A stretch of 64,000 nt of DNA from Streptomyces spirodelae. Lineage in GTDB: Bacteria > Actinomycetota > Actinomycetes > Streptomycetales > Streptomycetaceae. The DNA lies in NCBI RefSeq assembly GCF_017676385.1, contig NZ_JAFFZN010000033.1, positions 1-64,000 on the forward strand. The letters run 5' to 3'. Made by a program: the position numbers and the translations under genes. Positions 25,661-32,919 of this stretch are shown here, one piece after another; within the stretch, counting starts at the first letter, position 1, and each line of letters starts with the position of its first letter. The notes below the pieces were generated by a model. It saw only the letters and a list, made by a program, of their open reading frames with translations. It had not been told where the DNA came from and did no database searches.

Positions 25661-26197
25661 ATGTACAGCAAAGTCACGATCGCCGGTCATCCCGTTCACC
25701 CGATGCTGATCGGCTTCCCGGTCACCTGCTACACCGGCACCCTGGTGGGCTTCGCCGTATACGCGGCGAACGGGGACCAGTTCTGGCTCAATCTGGCCAT
25801 CGCGCTGAACGTCGTCGGTGTCGGCAGTGCGCTGCTCGCCGCTCTGCCCGGGTTCGTGGACTATGCCTTCGGTATCCCGCGCGATTCGGGGGCCAGGACC
25901 GTCGGCATGACTCATGGGGGGCTCAACGTCGTTGCACTCGCCCTCTTCGCCATCAGCCTCGGGATGTACGTCACGCACTGGAACGGCCCCGCCACCGGCG
26001 TGGCGCTGGGGCTGGGCCTGTCCTCGGCGGGGGTGGCCTGCACCCTCGGCGCGGGCTTCCTCGGCTGGCAGCTGGTGCAGGACTACCACATCGGTATCCG
26101 TCTCACGCCGGCCCAGGAGCGCGACGAGCTCACCGTGCAGAACGGCGACGTGGTCGGCCTGCACCGGACGCGTAGCCGCAGCGACCGAGCGGCGTAA
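25661..26197 (+). CDS. DUF2231 membrane protein
   Basis: This 178-residue protein begins MYSKVTIAGHPVHPMLIGFP, the HPVHPM motif of DUF2231. It has four hydrophobic segments (VTCYTGTLVGFAVYA; LNLAIALNVVGVGSALLAAL; VVALALFAISLGMYV; VALGLGLSSAGVACTLGAGF) and a hydrophilic tail. Function is unknown; relatives include predicted haem-type or redox membrane proteins. GGAGGTGTC precedes the ATG. It stands alone, divergent from the xdh operon. Confidence 0.9.
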   Translation: MYSKVTIAGHPVHPMLIGFPVTCYTGTLVGFAVYAANGDQFWLNLAIALNVVGVGSALLAALPGFVDYAFGIPRDSGARTVGMTHGGLNVVALALFAISLGMYVTHWNGPATGVALGLGLSSAGVACTLGAGFLGWQLVQDYHIGIRLTPAQERDELTVQNGDVVGLHRTRSRSDRAA

Positions 26198-26278
26198 CCC
26201 GAACGCACGATCGGCCTGCTGCCCGGTCCGGAGAATTCCGCTGCTCGGTCCAGGTGACGCGGTCAGGGCCTCATCGAG

Positions 26279-27355
26279 TCAGCGGCGAGCAGGGCGGGCG
26301 GGGCGAGCAGGGCGGGCGGGGCGGGCGCAGCGTACGCGGCCGGAGGTGATCTCGTCGCGGGGCAGGGAGAGCCCGAAGGCCCGTTCCAGTCCGGCGAAGA
26401 ACAGCGGGATGCCGCCCGTCCAGTCCGTGTGTTCTTCCGCGCGGCGGATGTGCGGGTTGAGGAAGGACAACGGTGCGTCCGGGGCGAACGGTGTCTCACC
26501 CGGGGTGTACCAGATGAGCTCGTACATGTCCCGCCGTTCCTCGGCGCCGTCCTCGACCGGGAAGGGGTTCTGGTACTCCCCGTCCTTGCTGTAGCTGAAG
26601 TCGTAGATGGCCTTGGCCGAGGTCGCGGTCAGGGTGATCCGCTGCGCAGGGGGCGGGTCGAGCGAGCGGGAGAACGCGCCGACGAACTCGTGGTACCCCA
26701 GCCACGTCCACCCCGCTGCTTCCCCGAACACGAGCACCTCGAAGGCGTCGTCAGTACGTTCGCGCGCGTCACGTTCCCATACTTGGTGCAGCAGCAGCCC
26801 GTCTGCGACGTCCTGAGCATCGGCCCCGAAGCCGAGGGCCACCTCCTCGGGGGCCGGGCCCTTGATGAATTCGAGGACCCTGAAGGGCTCCTGTTCCATC
26901 CAGCTGTCGGCGATCCAGGCTATGCCGTCCGCGACCGGTGGCTGTCGGGCGAGGAACTCCTCGAACGCGGCCGCCTGCTTCGGATCGAGATAGCTCTGGC
27001 GGCCGAGACCCGCCTTGCGCTCCAGCCAGTCCAGTTCGGCCAGGGACCGCAGCTCGGCCACGACCGCGCGGTCCCGGGTGAATGTCATCCGCACCCCGTC
27101 GACATGTGCGTACCGGGTGTACGGGCCCTGCCGCTCCGGTCCGAGCGGGCCCTTCCGCCCTGCTTCCGACCAAGGTCTCGGACCCTCGTGAATCCGCTGC
27201 CCGAAGTGCTCCAGCTCGGCCAACTCGGCCGCCGCGAGCAGCACCCCGACCGGCTCACCACCGTCGGTGACGCTCACCCGCTCACCCGTCTCCTCGACCC
27301 GCCCGACCAGACGAGCGAACTCCGCCATGACCTCGCTCAGTTCAACCCTCTCCAT
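26279..27355 (-). CDS. Phd-like antitoxin domain fused to a DUF6461-like domain
   Basis: This 358-residue protein starts MERVELSEVMAEFARLVGRV, followed by SVTDGGEPVGVLLAAAELAE. That is the pattern of Phd/YefM antitoxin DNA-binding domains (about 50 residues). After a linker, residues 140-340 (WIADSWMEQEPFRVLEFIKG, FEVLVFGEAAGWTWLGYHEF, NPFPVEDGAEERRDMYELIW) resemble the actinobacterial DUF6461 domain. The C-terminus is a low-complexity ARPARPARP tail from a GC-rich tandem repeat at 26280-26330. No toxin gene lies next to it. A combined regulator/effector is conceivable; this is inference. ATG 27355 was chosen as the Phd-domain start. Confidence 0.7.
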   Translation of the reverse strand: MERVELSEVMAEFARLVGRVEETGERVSVTDGGEPVGVLLAAAELAELEHFGQRIHEGPRPWSEAGRKGPLGPERQGPYTRYAHVDGVRMTFTRDRAVVAELRSLAELDWLERKAGLGRQSYLDPKQAAAFEEFLARQPPVADGIAWIADSWMEQEPFRVLEFIKGPAPEEVALGFGADAQDVADGLLLHQVWERDARERTDDAFEVLVFGEAAGWTWLGYHEFVGAFSRSLDPPPAQRITLTATSAKAIYDFSYSKDGEYQNPFPVEDGAEERRDMYELIWYTPGETPFAPDAPLSFLNPHIRRAEEHTDWTGGIPLFFAGLERAFGLSLPRDEITSGRVRCARPARPARPARPARR

Positions 27356-27541
27356 GCGCCCGGACGTTACCGGCCGCACCGCCCGTCTTGTCCCGGCGAG
27401 GGAGCGCCCCCGGTACTCCCGCCTGTCCGTTGCAAGCTGCGGGTTCCCCCCTGCCTTCGGCCGGAGGTGCCCCCCGGGGGCGGCTCGTGCCGTTCCCCGC
27501 GCCCCTGGCGGGGCGCGGGGCCGTTGCGCGGTGGGGTGGGG
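27356..27541. repeat. Dispersed intergenic repeat with terminator hairpin
   Basis: CCCCGCGCCCC (27495-27505) pairs with GGGGCGCGGGG (27510-27520). The flanking segments CTTCGGCCGGAGGTGCCCCC and the bases after the hairpin resemble the sequence at 53733-53890, so both are copies of one dispersed element. It ends the FG-GAP transcript. Confidence 0.6.
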
Positions 27542-28315
27542 TCAGGAGCAGGTGTTGTAGAAGTGCTGCCAGCCGTCGGCGGGCATGGCCGGCGGTTCGG
27601 CCCAGGTGCCGTACTCGCCGTACTTCTGCTTGGCCTCGCGGTCGAAGTCGCCCAGGCCGCCGCCCGGCTGGGACAGCCGTACGTCCCGGTCCATCTGGCC
27701 GTCACCGGCGTTGTTGAGGACCGCGAGGTCCGGGTACGCGTCGTCGTTGTAGCGGGCGATGCTGAGCTGCCGGACCTCGCCGAGGTCTCCGATGTCGGAG
27801 TGGACCGCGTCGGCGGAGCCCAGGTCCGTCCGGTTCAGGGGGCCCGGGCGGTATTCCGCGAGGCGTGCCGTGGAGGGGTCGTCCCCGCCGGAGGGCTCGA
27901 CGATGTTGACGACCATGTCCAGGGTGCCGTCGTTGTCGAAGTCGGCGACCGCGGCGGTGGCGTCCTCGCCCTTCTTCGCGCCGAGCAGGTCCCTGACGGC
28001 GGTCTTCTCACCGAACGTGCCGTCGGCGGTGCCCCACTGGATGGTCATCTCGGTGCCGGTGTGCCCGGGGTTGGTGATCCTGTCCGGGTGGCCGTCGCCG
28101 TCCAGGTCGCCGATCAGCGTGGTGGAGTCGGCCAGGCACGGGACCGGTGCGTCGGCCGCGTCGGCCGCGTCGGCGGGGACCGGCGCGTGGGCGGACCGGG
28201 CCGCGGCGCCCGCGGGGGCCGGTTCGGCCGCCGCGGCCTGGTAGCCGGCGTAGGACAGGGTCAGGGCTGCCGCAGCCAGCGGAGCGGCGATCCAACGTGA
28301 GCGTGTGCGAAGCAT
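27542..28315 (-). CDS. Secreted FG-GAP/VCBS repeat protein
   Basis: This 257-residue protein has a cleavable signal peptide (MLRTRSRWIAAPLAAAALTL, then a region ending AAAEPAP). An Ala/Asp-rich linker and FG-GAP calcium-binding repeats follow: TTLIGDLDGDGHPDRI, AAVADFDNDGTLDMVV and IARYNDDAYPDLAVL. Such repeats form beta-propeller blades, probably extracellular. Only three repeats are clear, fewer than a full propeller. A C-terminal Cys remains (FYNTCS). No enzyme domain is visible. Confidence 0.82.
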   Translation of the reverse strand: MLRTRSRWIAAPLAAAALTLSYAGYQAAAAEPAPAGAAARSAHAPVPADAADAADAPVPCLADSTTLIGDLDGDGHPDRITNPGHTGTEMTIQWGTADGTFGEKTAVRDLLGAKKGEDATAAVADFDNDGTLDMVVNIVEPSGGDDPSTARLAEYRPGPLNRTDLGSADAVHSDIGDLGEVRQLSIARYNDDAYPDLAVLNNAGDGQMDRDVRLSQPGGGLGDFDREAKQKYGEYGTWAEPPAMPADGWQHFYNTCS

Positions 28316-28455
28316 GTTGCGTTCCCTTCCGTCGTTGCTGCGAGGTGTGATGCAGGTAGCGGGGCGGGAGTTCACGCCGGATCGCCGTGTGACGGGACCG
28401 TGACATTCGGGCAGGTTCGGACAGCCGGAAAGAGCGTGCCGAAGGGTGGCTGGCG

Positions 28456-29667
28456 TCAGTCCGGCTGTGGGCGTGGTTTGGGCGCGGGGCGCGATGCGGT
28501 GGCCGCGCCGGAGCCGCTGGCCGCCGCGAGCACGTTCTGGGCCTGGGTGTCGACGAGTCTGGTGAAGATCTGTTGGGCGTAGCCGAAGATGACGGCCCAA
28601 GAGATGATTTGCGCGGAGGAGTCCAGCGCGGTCAGCCCCGGCACGAATCCGCCGCGCATCAGGAGCAGACCGAGTACGGCGGTCAGCGCGCCCATGGGGA
28701 GTTTCAGCAGGGCGAGGGAGAATGGCACATTGTACGGTTCGGCGGTTCCCCCGATACGTCTGATGGTGGCCGCCGCCGCGATCCCGGCAGCCACGAGTCC
28801 CACGAATTCGATGGTCAAGTAGTCCGCCGGGGACGTGGTTCCCGCGAGGCTCGCGTCGACGTCTTCGGCCCTGGCCTCCGGCTCCGAGCGCGTGGGGCAG
28901 ACGACCTGGTACGTGTCGGCGCCCGAGACACGGTCGGGGGAAAAGCACAGCGGCACGGTGTTGTCGAAGAACCAGCCCAGAATGGCCACCAGGACCGCGC
29001 CGAGCGCGAGACCCCCCGAGACCCACCGCACGATATTGACGAAACTCCTGATCCGAAGCGTCTTCTCGATACGTACCTGCCGGGCGACACTCACCGCATC
29101 GAGGATCGACTCGCGCTCGGCTTCCGTGATCTTCGACGGTGACTTGGCGATTCTCTCGACGACGGCGCGCCGGGGATCGTCGGCGGGCAGCACCTCGCGT
29201 ACGGAGGCGAGCACGCCCGGCATCATCGCCACGATCTCCTTCGGTTCGGAGAGCCGCAGCAGGAGATTGTGCGCGGTGTCGACGTGTACCTGCCCCACCG
29301 CGATGTGCGAAGCGGCCTTTCTTCTCTTGTGGGCGTGGGACAGTACGCGGCGGGCGCTTCTCAGCTCTTCCTTCGCCTTGTCGAGCAGGTCTTTGCGCTT
29401 GTGGTCCCTGTCTTGTGCGCGCCACCGGTCCTCCAGCAGGGCGTGGAGTTCGTTCGTACGCGCGAGGAGGACCTGCCGGAGCTCCCAGGGTCCGTGTTCC
29501 GTCGGCGAGCACTGCTCCGCACTGTCTTGCCCGGATTCCTGACCGGGTTCCATCCCGGGTTCCTCGTCGGGCTCCTGGCCGGAATTCTTTCCGTGGCTTC
29601 GCTCGGGATTTCCGTCCCCCGGGCCATGTTCTCCGTCACCCGCCTGTGCATTGCTGTGGCCGCTCAT
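28456..29667 (-). CDS. Four-helix membrane protein of unknown function
   Basis: This 403-residue protein begins with an acidic disordered segment (GQEPDEEPGMEPGQESGQDS). A charged coiled-coil region follows (residues 70-130, RTNELHALLEDRWRAQDRDH), then four membrane helices: WVSGGLALGAVLVAILGWFF, EFVGLVAAGIAAAATI, MGALTAVLGLLLMRGGFV and IISWAVIFGYAQQIFTRLVD. I recognise the general type (streptomycete membrane proteins with a coiled cytoplasmic head) but no function. Two Cys between helices 1 and 2 (PLCFSPD, VVCPTR) could form an outside disulfide. A 131-bp gap separates it from the glycosylase gene. Confidence 0.75.
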   Translation of the reverse strand: MSGHSNAQAGDGEHGPGDGNPERSHGKNSGQEPDEEPGMEPGQESGQDSAEQCSPTEHGPWELRQVLLARTNELHALLEDRWRAQDRDHKRKDLLDKAKEELRSARRVLSHAHKRRKAASHIAVGQVHVDTAHNLLLRLSEPKEIVAMMPGVLASVREVLPADDPRRAVVERIAKSPSKITEAERESILDAVSVARQVRIEKTLRIRSFVNIVRWVSGGLALGAVLVAILGWFFDNTVPLCFSPDRVSGADTYQVVCPTRSEPEARAEDVDASLAGTTSPADYLTIEFVGLVAAGIAAAATIRRIGGTAEPYNVPFSLALLKLPMGALTAVLGLLLMRGGFVPGLTALDSSAQIISWAVIFGYAQQIFTRLVDTQAQNVLAAASGSGAATASRPAPKPRPQPD

Positions 29668-29798
29668 AACGCCGATTCTTACGACTATTCACGCGGAACA
29701 ACCATCGGCGACCACGGCGGACCACCTGGTTAAGGCGAAAGAGGTACCGCCTTGGGCCTTGAGGGCTATTCATGCCTTCCGTCGCCGCCAGGGCCAGG

Positions 29799-30596
29799 TC
29801 AGCGGGACGACGACGGCTCCTGCTGGCAGTGCGGACACCACACCGTGGTGCGGCCCGCGACCCGGGCCGAGCGCAGCCCGGTGCCGCAGCGCGGGCAGGG
29901 GGCTCGCCCGGGAGCGTCACGGTGGCCGGTCAGCCAGTTGTCGCGGGGCGGTACGTGCTCGGCGCGTACGGAGGTGCGCAGTACCCGGCCCATCGTGCGG
30001 TGGAGGGTGGCCCGCTCGTCGTCGGTGAGGGAACCGGTGGTGCGGGAGGGGTGCAGTCGGGACTGCCACAGGATCTCATCGGCCAGCAGGTTGCCGAGCC
30101 CGGCGAGCAGCGACTGGTCGGTGAGGGCTGCCTTGAGGCGGCCGCGGTGCCCGGTGAGGGCCGCGTCGAAGTCGGCGCGCGAGACGGTGAGCGCGTCGGG
30201 GCCCTGCCCGTCGAGACGACGGGCCGCCTCGGGGTCGTCGACGAGCCACAGGCCCTTGAGTTTGCGCTGGTCACGGTAGCGCAGCTGGCGCTCGGGGCCG
30301 AGGGTGAACAGCACGCGGTCGTGGCGGTGCGGCTCGTCGTCGGCGGACGCGCACACGAGGCGGCCGGTCATGCCGAAGTGCAGCAGGAGGGTCGGGCCGC
30401 CGGTGTGTGCGAGGAGCCATTTGCCGTGCCGTTCGGGCTCGGTGAACTTCCGACCTTCCAGGTCGTGGCTGAGCCGCCGTGCGCTGATGCCGTGCAGGAC
30501 GCCCGCGTCGCGCACCTCGACGTGCTGGATCGTCCGGCCTTGCGCACAGTCGGCGAGGACCCGGCGGAAGCCCTCCACGTCGGGGAGTTCCGGCAT
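29799..30596 (-). CDS. Fpg/Nei-family DNA glycosylase
   Basis: This 265-residue base-excision enzyme begins MPELPDVEGFRRVLADCAQG. The catalytic Pro follows Met, and the Glu is the usual third residue. A helix-two-turn-helix segment (AALTDQSLLAGLGNLLADEI LW) and the C-terminal zinc finger CPRCGTGLRSARVAGRTTVW followed by CPHC are present. It removes oxidised bases and nicks the strand. The finger has an unusual VAGRTTVWCPHC spacing near the strand-inserting Arg. ATG 30596 gives the conserved MPELP start. It may be MutM-like or Nei-like; these motifs do not decide it. Confidence 0.94.
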   Translation of the reverse strand: MPELPDVEGFRRVLADCAQGRTIQHVEVRDAGVLHGISARRLSHDLEGRKFTEPERHGKWLLAHTGGPTLLLHFGMTGRLVCASADDEPHRHDRVLFTLGPERQLRYRDQRKLKGLWLVDDPEAARRLDGQGPDALTVSRADFDAALTGHRGRLKAALTDQSLLAGLGNLLADEILWQSRLHPSRTTGSLTDDERATLHRTMGRVLRTSVRAEHVPPRDNWLTGHRDAPGRAPCPRCGTGLRSARVAGRTTVWCPHCQQEPSSSR

Positions 30597-30840
30597 GACA
30601 ACCGCACCTCCTCCGGCTCTTCCGCTTGTTCCGGCTCTGCCTTGCCTCTCCCGGTCCTTCCCCCTCCGGCTCTTGCGCCTCTTTCGGCCACGCGCCCGCC
30701 TCTCCCCCACCGTACGAGCGCCAAGCGCACGCCGCATGTGGGCGAGGGCCGCACCCGGGCGATGTCACATCCCCGGGGTCCTCGTCCGTCGCAGGGGCGT
30801 AGGCACGCAAGCGGGCAGGTCGCGGAAGCTGGAGGCTCCC

Positions 30841-32049
30841 ATGGTGCGCACCACTCACCTCACTCACCTCACCGTCGTCGGTGGCGGCTTCGGCGGATTG
30901 ACGGCAGCGCTTGCCGCGGCCGAGTCGGGTGCCGAGGTCACGCTGTACGAGGCACGCGGAACGCTCGGAGGGAGGGCGCGCACCGCGGACGGGCCGTACC
31001 GGACGAACGAGGGGCCGCACGCGCTCTACAACGGCGGACCGCACTGGCGCTGGCTCAAGCAGCGGGGGCTGCTGCCGCCGATGGCCAGGGTGCCGGCCGC
31101 AGAGGGGCTGCGGGTGCGCTACCACCACGGGGGAGCCCTGCGCCGCACCCCGCCGGCCGGGCTGCTGCGGCTGCGGCGCAGGCGCGGAGCGCCCGTCGGG
31201 GTGCCCTATCTGGAGTGGGCCACCGGACAGTTGGGGGAGGAGACGGCGCGGGCAGCGGCGAACTTCACGGCCGTCGCCACCTTCCACCACGCGCCGGGCG
31301 AGCTGTCGGCGGCGTTCACACACGAGCGGATGCGGCGCGCCACGAAGCTGCCGCCCGAGGCGCACTATCCGCGCGGCGGCTGGTCGGGCCTGGTGGAGCG
31401 GATGGCCACACGGGCGCGCGAGATGGGCGTACGGATCGAACCGGGGACGCGGGTGGACGCCGACGCGCTGGAGGAGGCGGCCCGGCGCGGCCCCGTCGTG
31501 GTGGCCACTTCGCTGGCAGCGGCCCGGGCGCTGCTGGACGACCCCGGGCTGAGCTGGCCCGGCGGGCGGACGGCGCTGCTGGATCTGGCGCTGGAGGCCC
31601 GCAGGGGTGACGCCTTCGTGGTCTCCGATCTGGACGCTCCGGGGTGGATCGAACGGTTCACGGCGACTGACGCCTCGCTGGCACCGGCCGGACAGTCGCT
31701 GGTCCAGGCCCAGTTCCCGCTGGCACCCGACGAGCCACGGGCCGCGGCGCTCACCCGCGGGGAACACCTGCTCGACCTCGGTTTCCCCGGGTGGCGGGAG
31801 CGGGTCCTGCACCGTACGGAGGCGACGGCGGACGGCCGGACGGGCGCGGTGGACGTCCCCGGCACCTCCTGGCGCGACCGCCCCGCCGTCGACCGCGGCG
31901 AGGGCCGCTATCTCGTGGGCGACCAGGTGGCGGCGCCGGGCGTGCTGAGCGAGGTCTCGTTCAACAGTGCGATCGAAGCGGTGGAGCGGGCACTGGGCCG
32001 GTGCGACGGAAGCCCACAGCGAACCACGACGTTCCACGACGCACGGTGA
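30841..32049 (+). CDS. FAD-dependent amine oxidase/phytoene desaturase-like protein
   Basis: This 402-residue flavoprotein starts HLTVVGGGFGGLTAALAAAE with the dinucleotide motif GGGFGG, then GTLGGRARTADGPYRTNEGP. It has a C-terminal FAD contact (RYLVGDQVAAPGVLSEVSFN). The pattern matches NAD(P)-binding/FAD oxidoreductases of the amine oxidase/desaturase superfamily. No carotenoid or amine pathway genes are adjacent, so the substrate is unknown. A low ribosome site (TGGAGGCTCCC) precedes ATG 30841. It is divergent from the glycosylase gene. Confidence 0.85.
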   Translation: MVRTTHLTHLTVVGGGFGGLTAALAAAESGAEVTLYEARGTLGGRARTADGPYRTNEGPHALYNGGPHWRWLKQRGLLPPMARVPAAEGLRVRYHHGGALRRTPPAGLLRLRRRRGAPVGVPYLEWATGQLGEETARAAANFTAVATFHHAPGELSAAFTHERMRRATKLPPEAHYPRGGWSGLVERMATRAREMGVRIEPGTRVDADALEEAARRGPVVVATSLAAARALLDDPGLSWPGGRTALLDLALEARRGDAFVVSDLDAPGWIERFTATDASLAPAGQSLVQAQFPLAPDEPRAAALTRGEHLLDLGFPGWRERVLHRTEATADGRTGAVDVPGTSWRDRPAVDRGEGRYLVGDQVAAPGVLSEVSFNSAIEAVERALGRCDGSPQRTTTFHDAR

Positions 32050-32102
32050 CGCGCGGTGACACATGAGCGACACGCAGCGAAACACGGCTGCACACCCTGA
32101 CG

Positions 32103-32162
32103 GGCGATGACATTCCGCGACGTACGGCGACGCGCTGCGACAGGCGATGACATTCCGCGACG
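32103..32162 (+). repeat. 20-bp direct repeat, 40-bp period
   Basis: GGCGATGACATTCCGCGACG occurs at 32103-32122 and 32143-32162. Degenerate versions of the same unit (GACGTTCCACGACGC, CAACGTTCCGCAAC) flank it from 32029 to 32180. Its purpose is unknown. Confidence 0.8.
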
Positions 32163-32236
32163 CGCCACAACGTTCCGCAACCGCGCTCAAGGCCCAACTC
32201 CCCGCTCTTAACGGCTTCTTGGGAGACGCACGTCCT

Positions 32237-32293
32237 CTTCTCTTGTAAGTTTCCTGGAGGGTCGGCGATGTTCACCGACGAAAGCGGGGATGC
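32237..32293 (+). promoter_or_regulatory. Leader of cassette A (duplicated)
   Basis: CTTCTCTTGTAAGT (32237-32250) and GATGTTCACCGACGAAAGCG (32267-32286) recur at exactly 3150 bp to the right in front of cassette B, with identical spacing to the start codon. The conservation outside the gene suggests shared promoter and translation signals. Confidence 0.7.
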
Positions 32294-32908
32294 ATGTCTT
32301 TCGCACAGGAATGGGCAGGACTGGTGGCCGATGCGCGCGCCAGGCAGTCGACTTCGATGCGGTTGAACGGCGCCGGGGACTCCCCAGGAGGTTCCGGCGG
32401 ACCCGGAGGCAAGGGCGACGGCAAGATACTCCATGTGACGAAGGACGTCCTGAAGTCACACGCCGGCAAGGCGAAAGAAGTGAGCGAGGCGTTCGCCAAG
32501 GCGGACAACGCCGCCATGCGGGAGACGGAGCAGGTTCCCGGCTCCATGAAGGGCTTCGCCAGCGACGAGGCGTTCAAGGACTTCCAGGAGTTGTGGCGCG
32601 ACCAGATGAAATATCTGGGGAGCCTCTACTCCGGTGTCGCCAAGGCCCTGACCTCCGTCGAGAAGGTCTTCACGATGACCGACGAGGAGCGGCGCAGGGA
32701 GTTGGAGAAGGCCGTGCCGGACAAGGACGTCCCGGCAAAGCCGGGTGATCTGCTGAAGCCGAACAACCCCTACCTGCTCGACCGCGCCCGGACGGACTTC
32801 CCGCTCACCCAGGACCCCGGCCCGTCGCTGTTGAACCCACAGGGCACGGACAAGCCCGTCTACGGGCCGTACGCGCCGACGGTGCCTACTGCTGAGCCGA
32901 AGTCCTAG
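32294..32908 (+). CDS. Cassette A small protein (204 aa), ESX-partner-like
   Basis: The product begins MSFAQEWAGLVADARARQST, a streptomycete start shared with many small proteins that precede WXG-type genes. After a Gly-rich linker come helices with MRETEQVPGSMKGFASDEAF then FQELWRDQMKYLGSLY, which is nearly the same in cassette B. The C-terminus is Pro-rich (KPVYGPYAPTVPTAEPKS). No signal peptide is visible. I infer a type VII secretion substrate or partner. It lies 11 bp upstream of the large protein gene and is probably co-expressed with it. Confidence 0.75.
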   Translation: MSFAQEWAGLVADARARQSTSMRLNGAGDSPGGSGGPGGKGDGKILHVTKDVLKSHAGKAKEVSEAFAKADNAAMRETEQVPGSMKGFASDEAFKDFQELWRDQMKYLGSLYSGVAKALTSVEKVFTMTDEERRRELEKAVPDKDVPAKPGDLLKPNNPYLLDRARTDFPLTQDPGPSLLNPQGTDKPVYGPYAPTVPTAEPKS

Positions 32909-32919
32909 GGGAGTATTCG

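Noticed and set aside
27542..29512. 656-codon fusion of the FG-GAP protein with upstream sequence
   Set aside because: The FG-GAP protein has its own start and signal peptide at 28315; the upstream part is antisense to the membrane protein frame.
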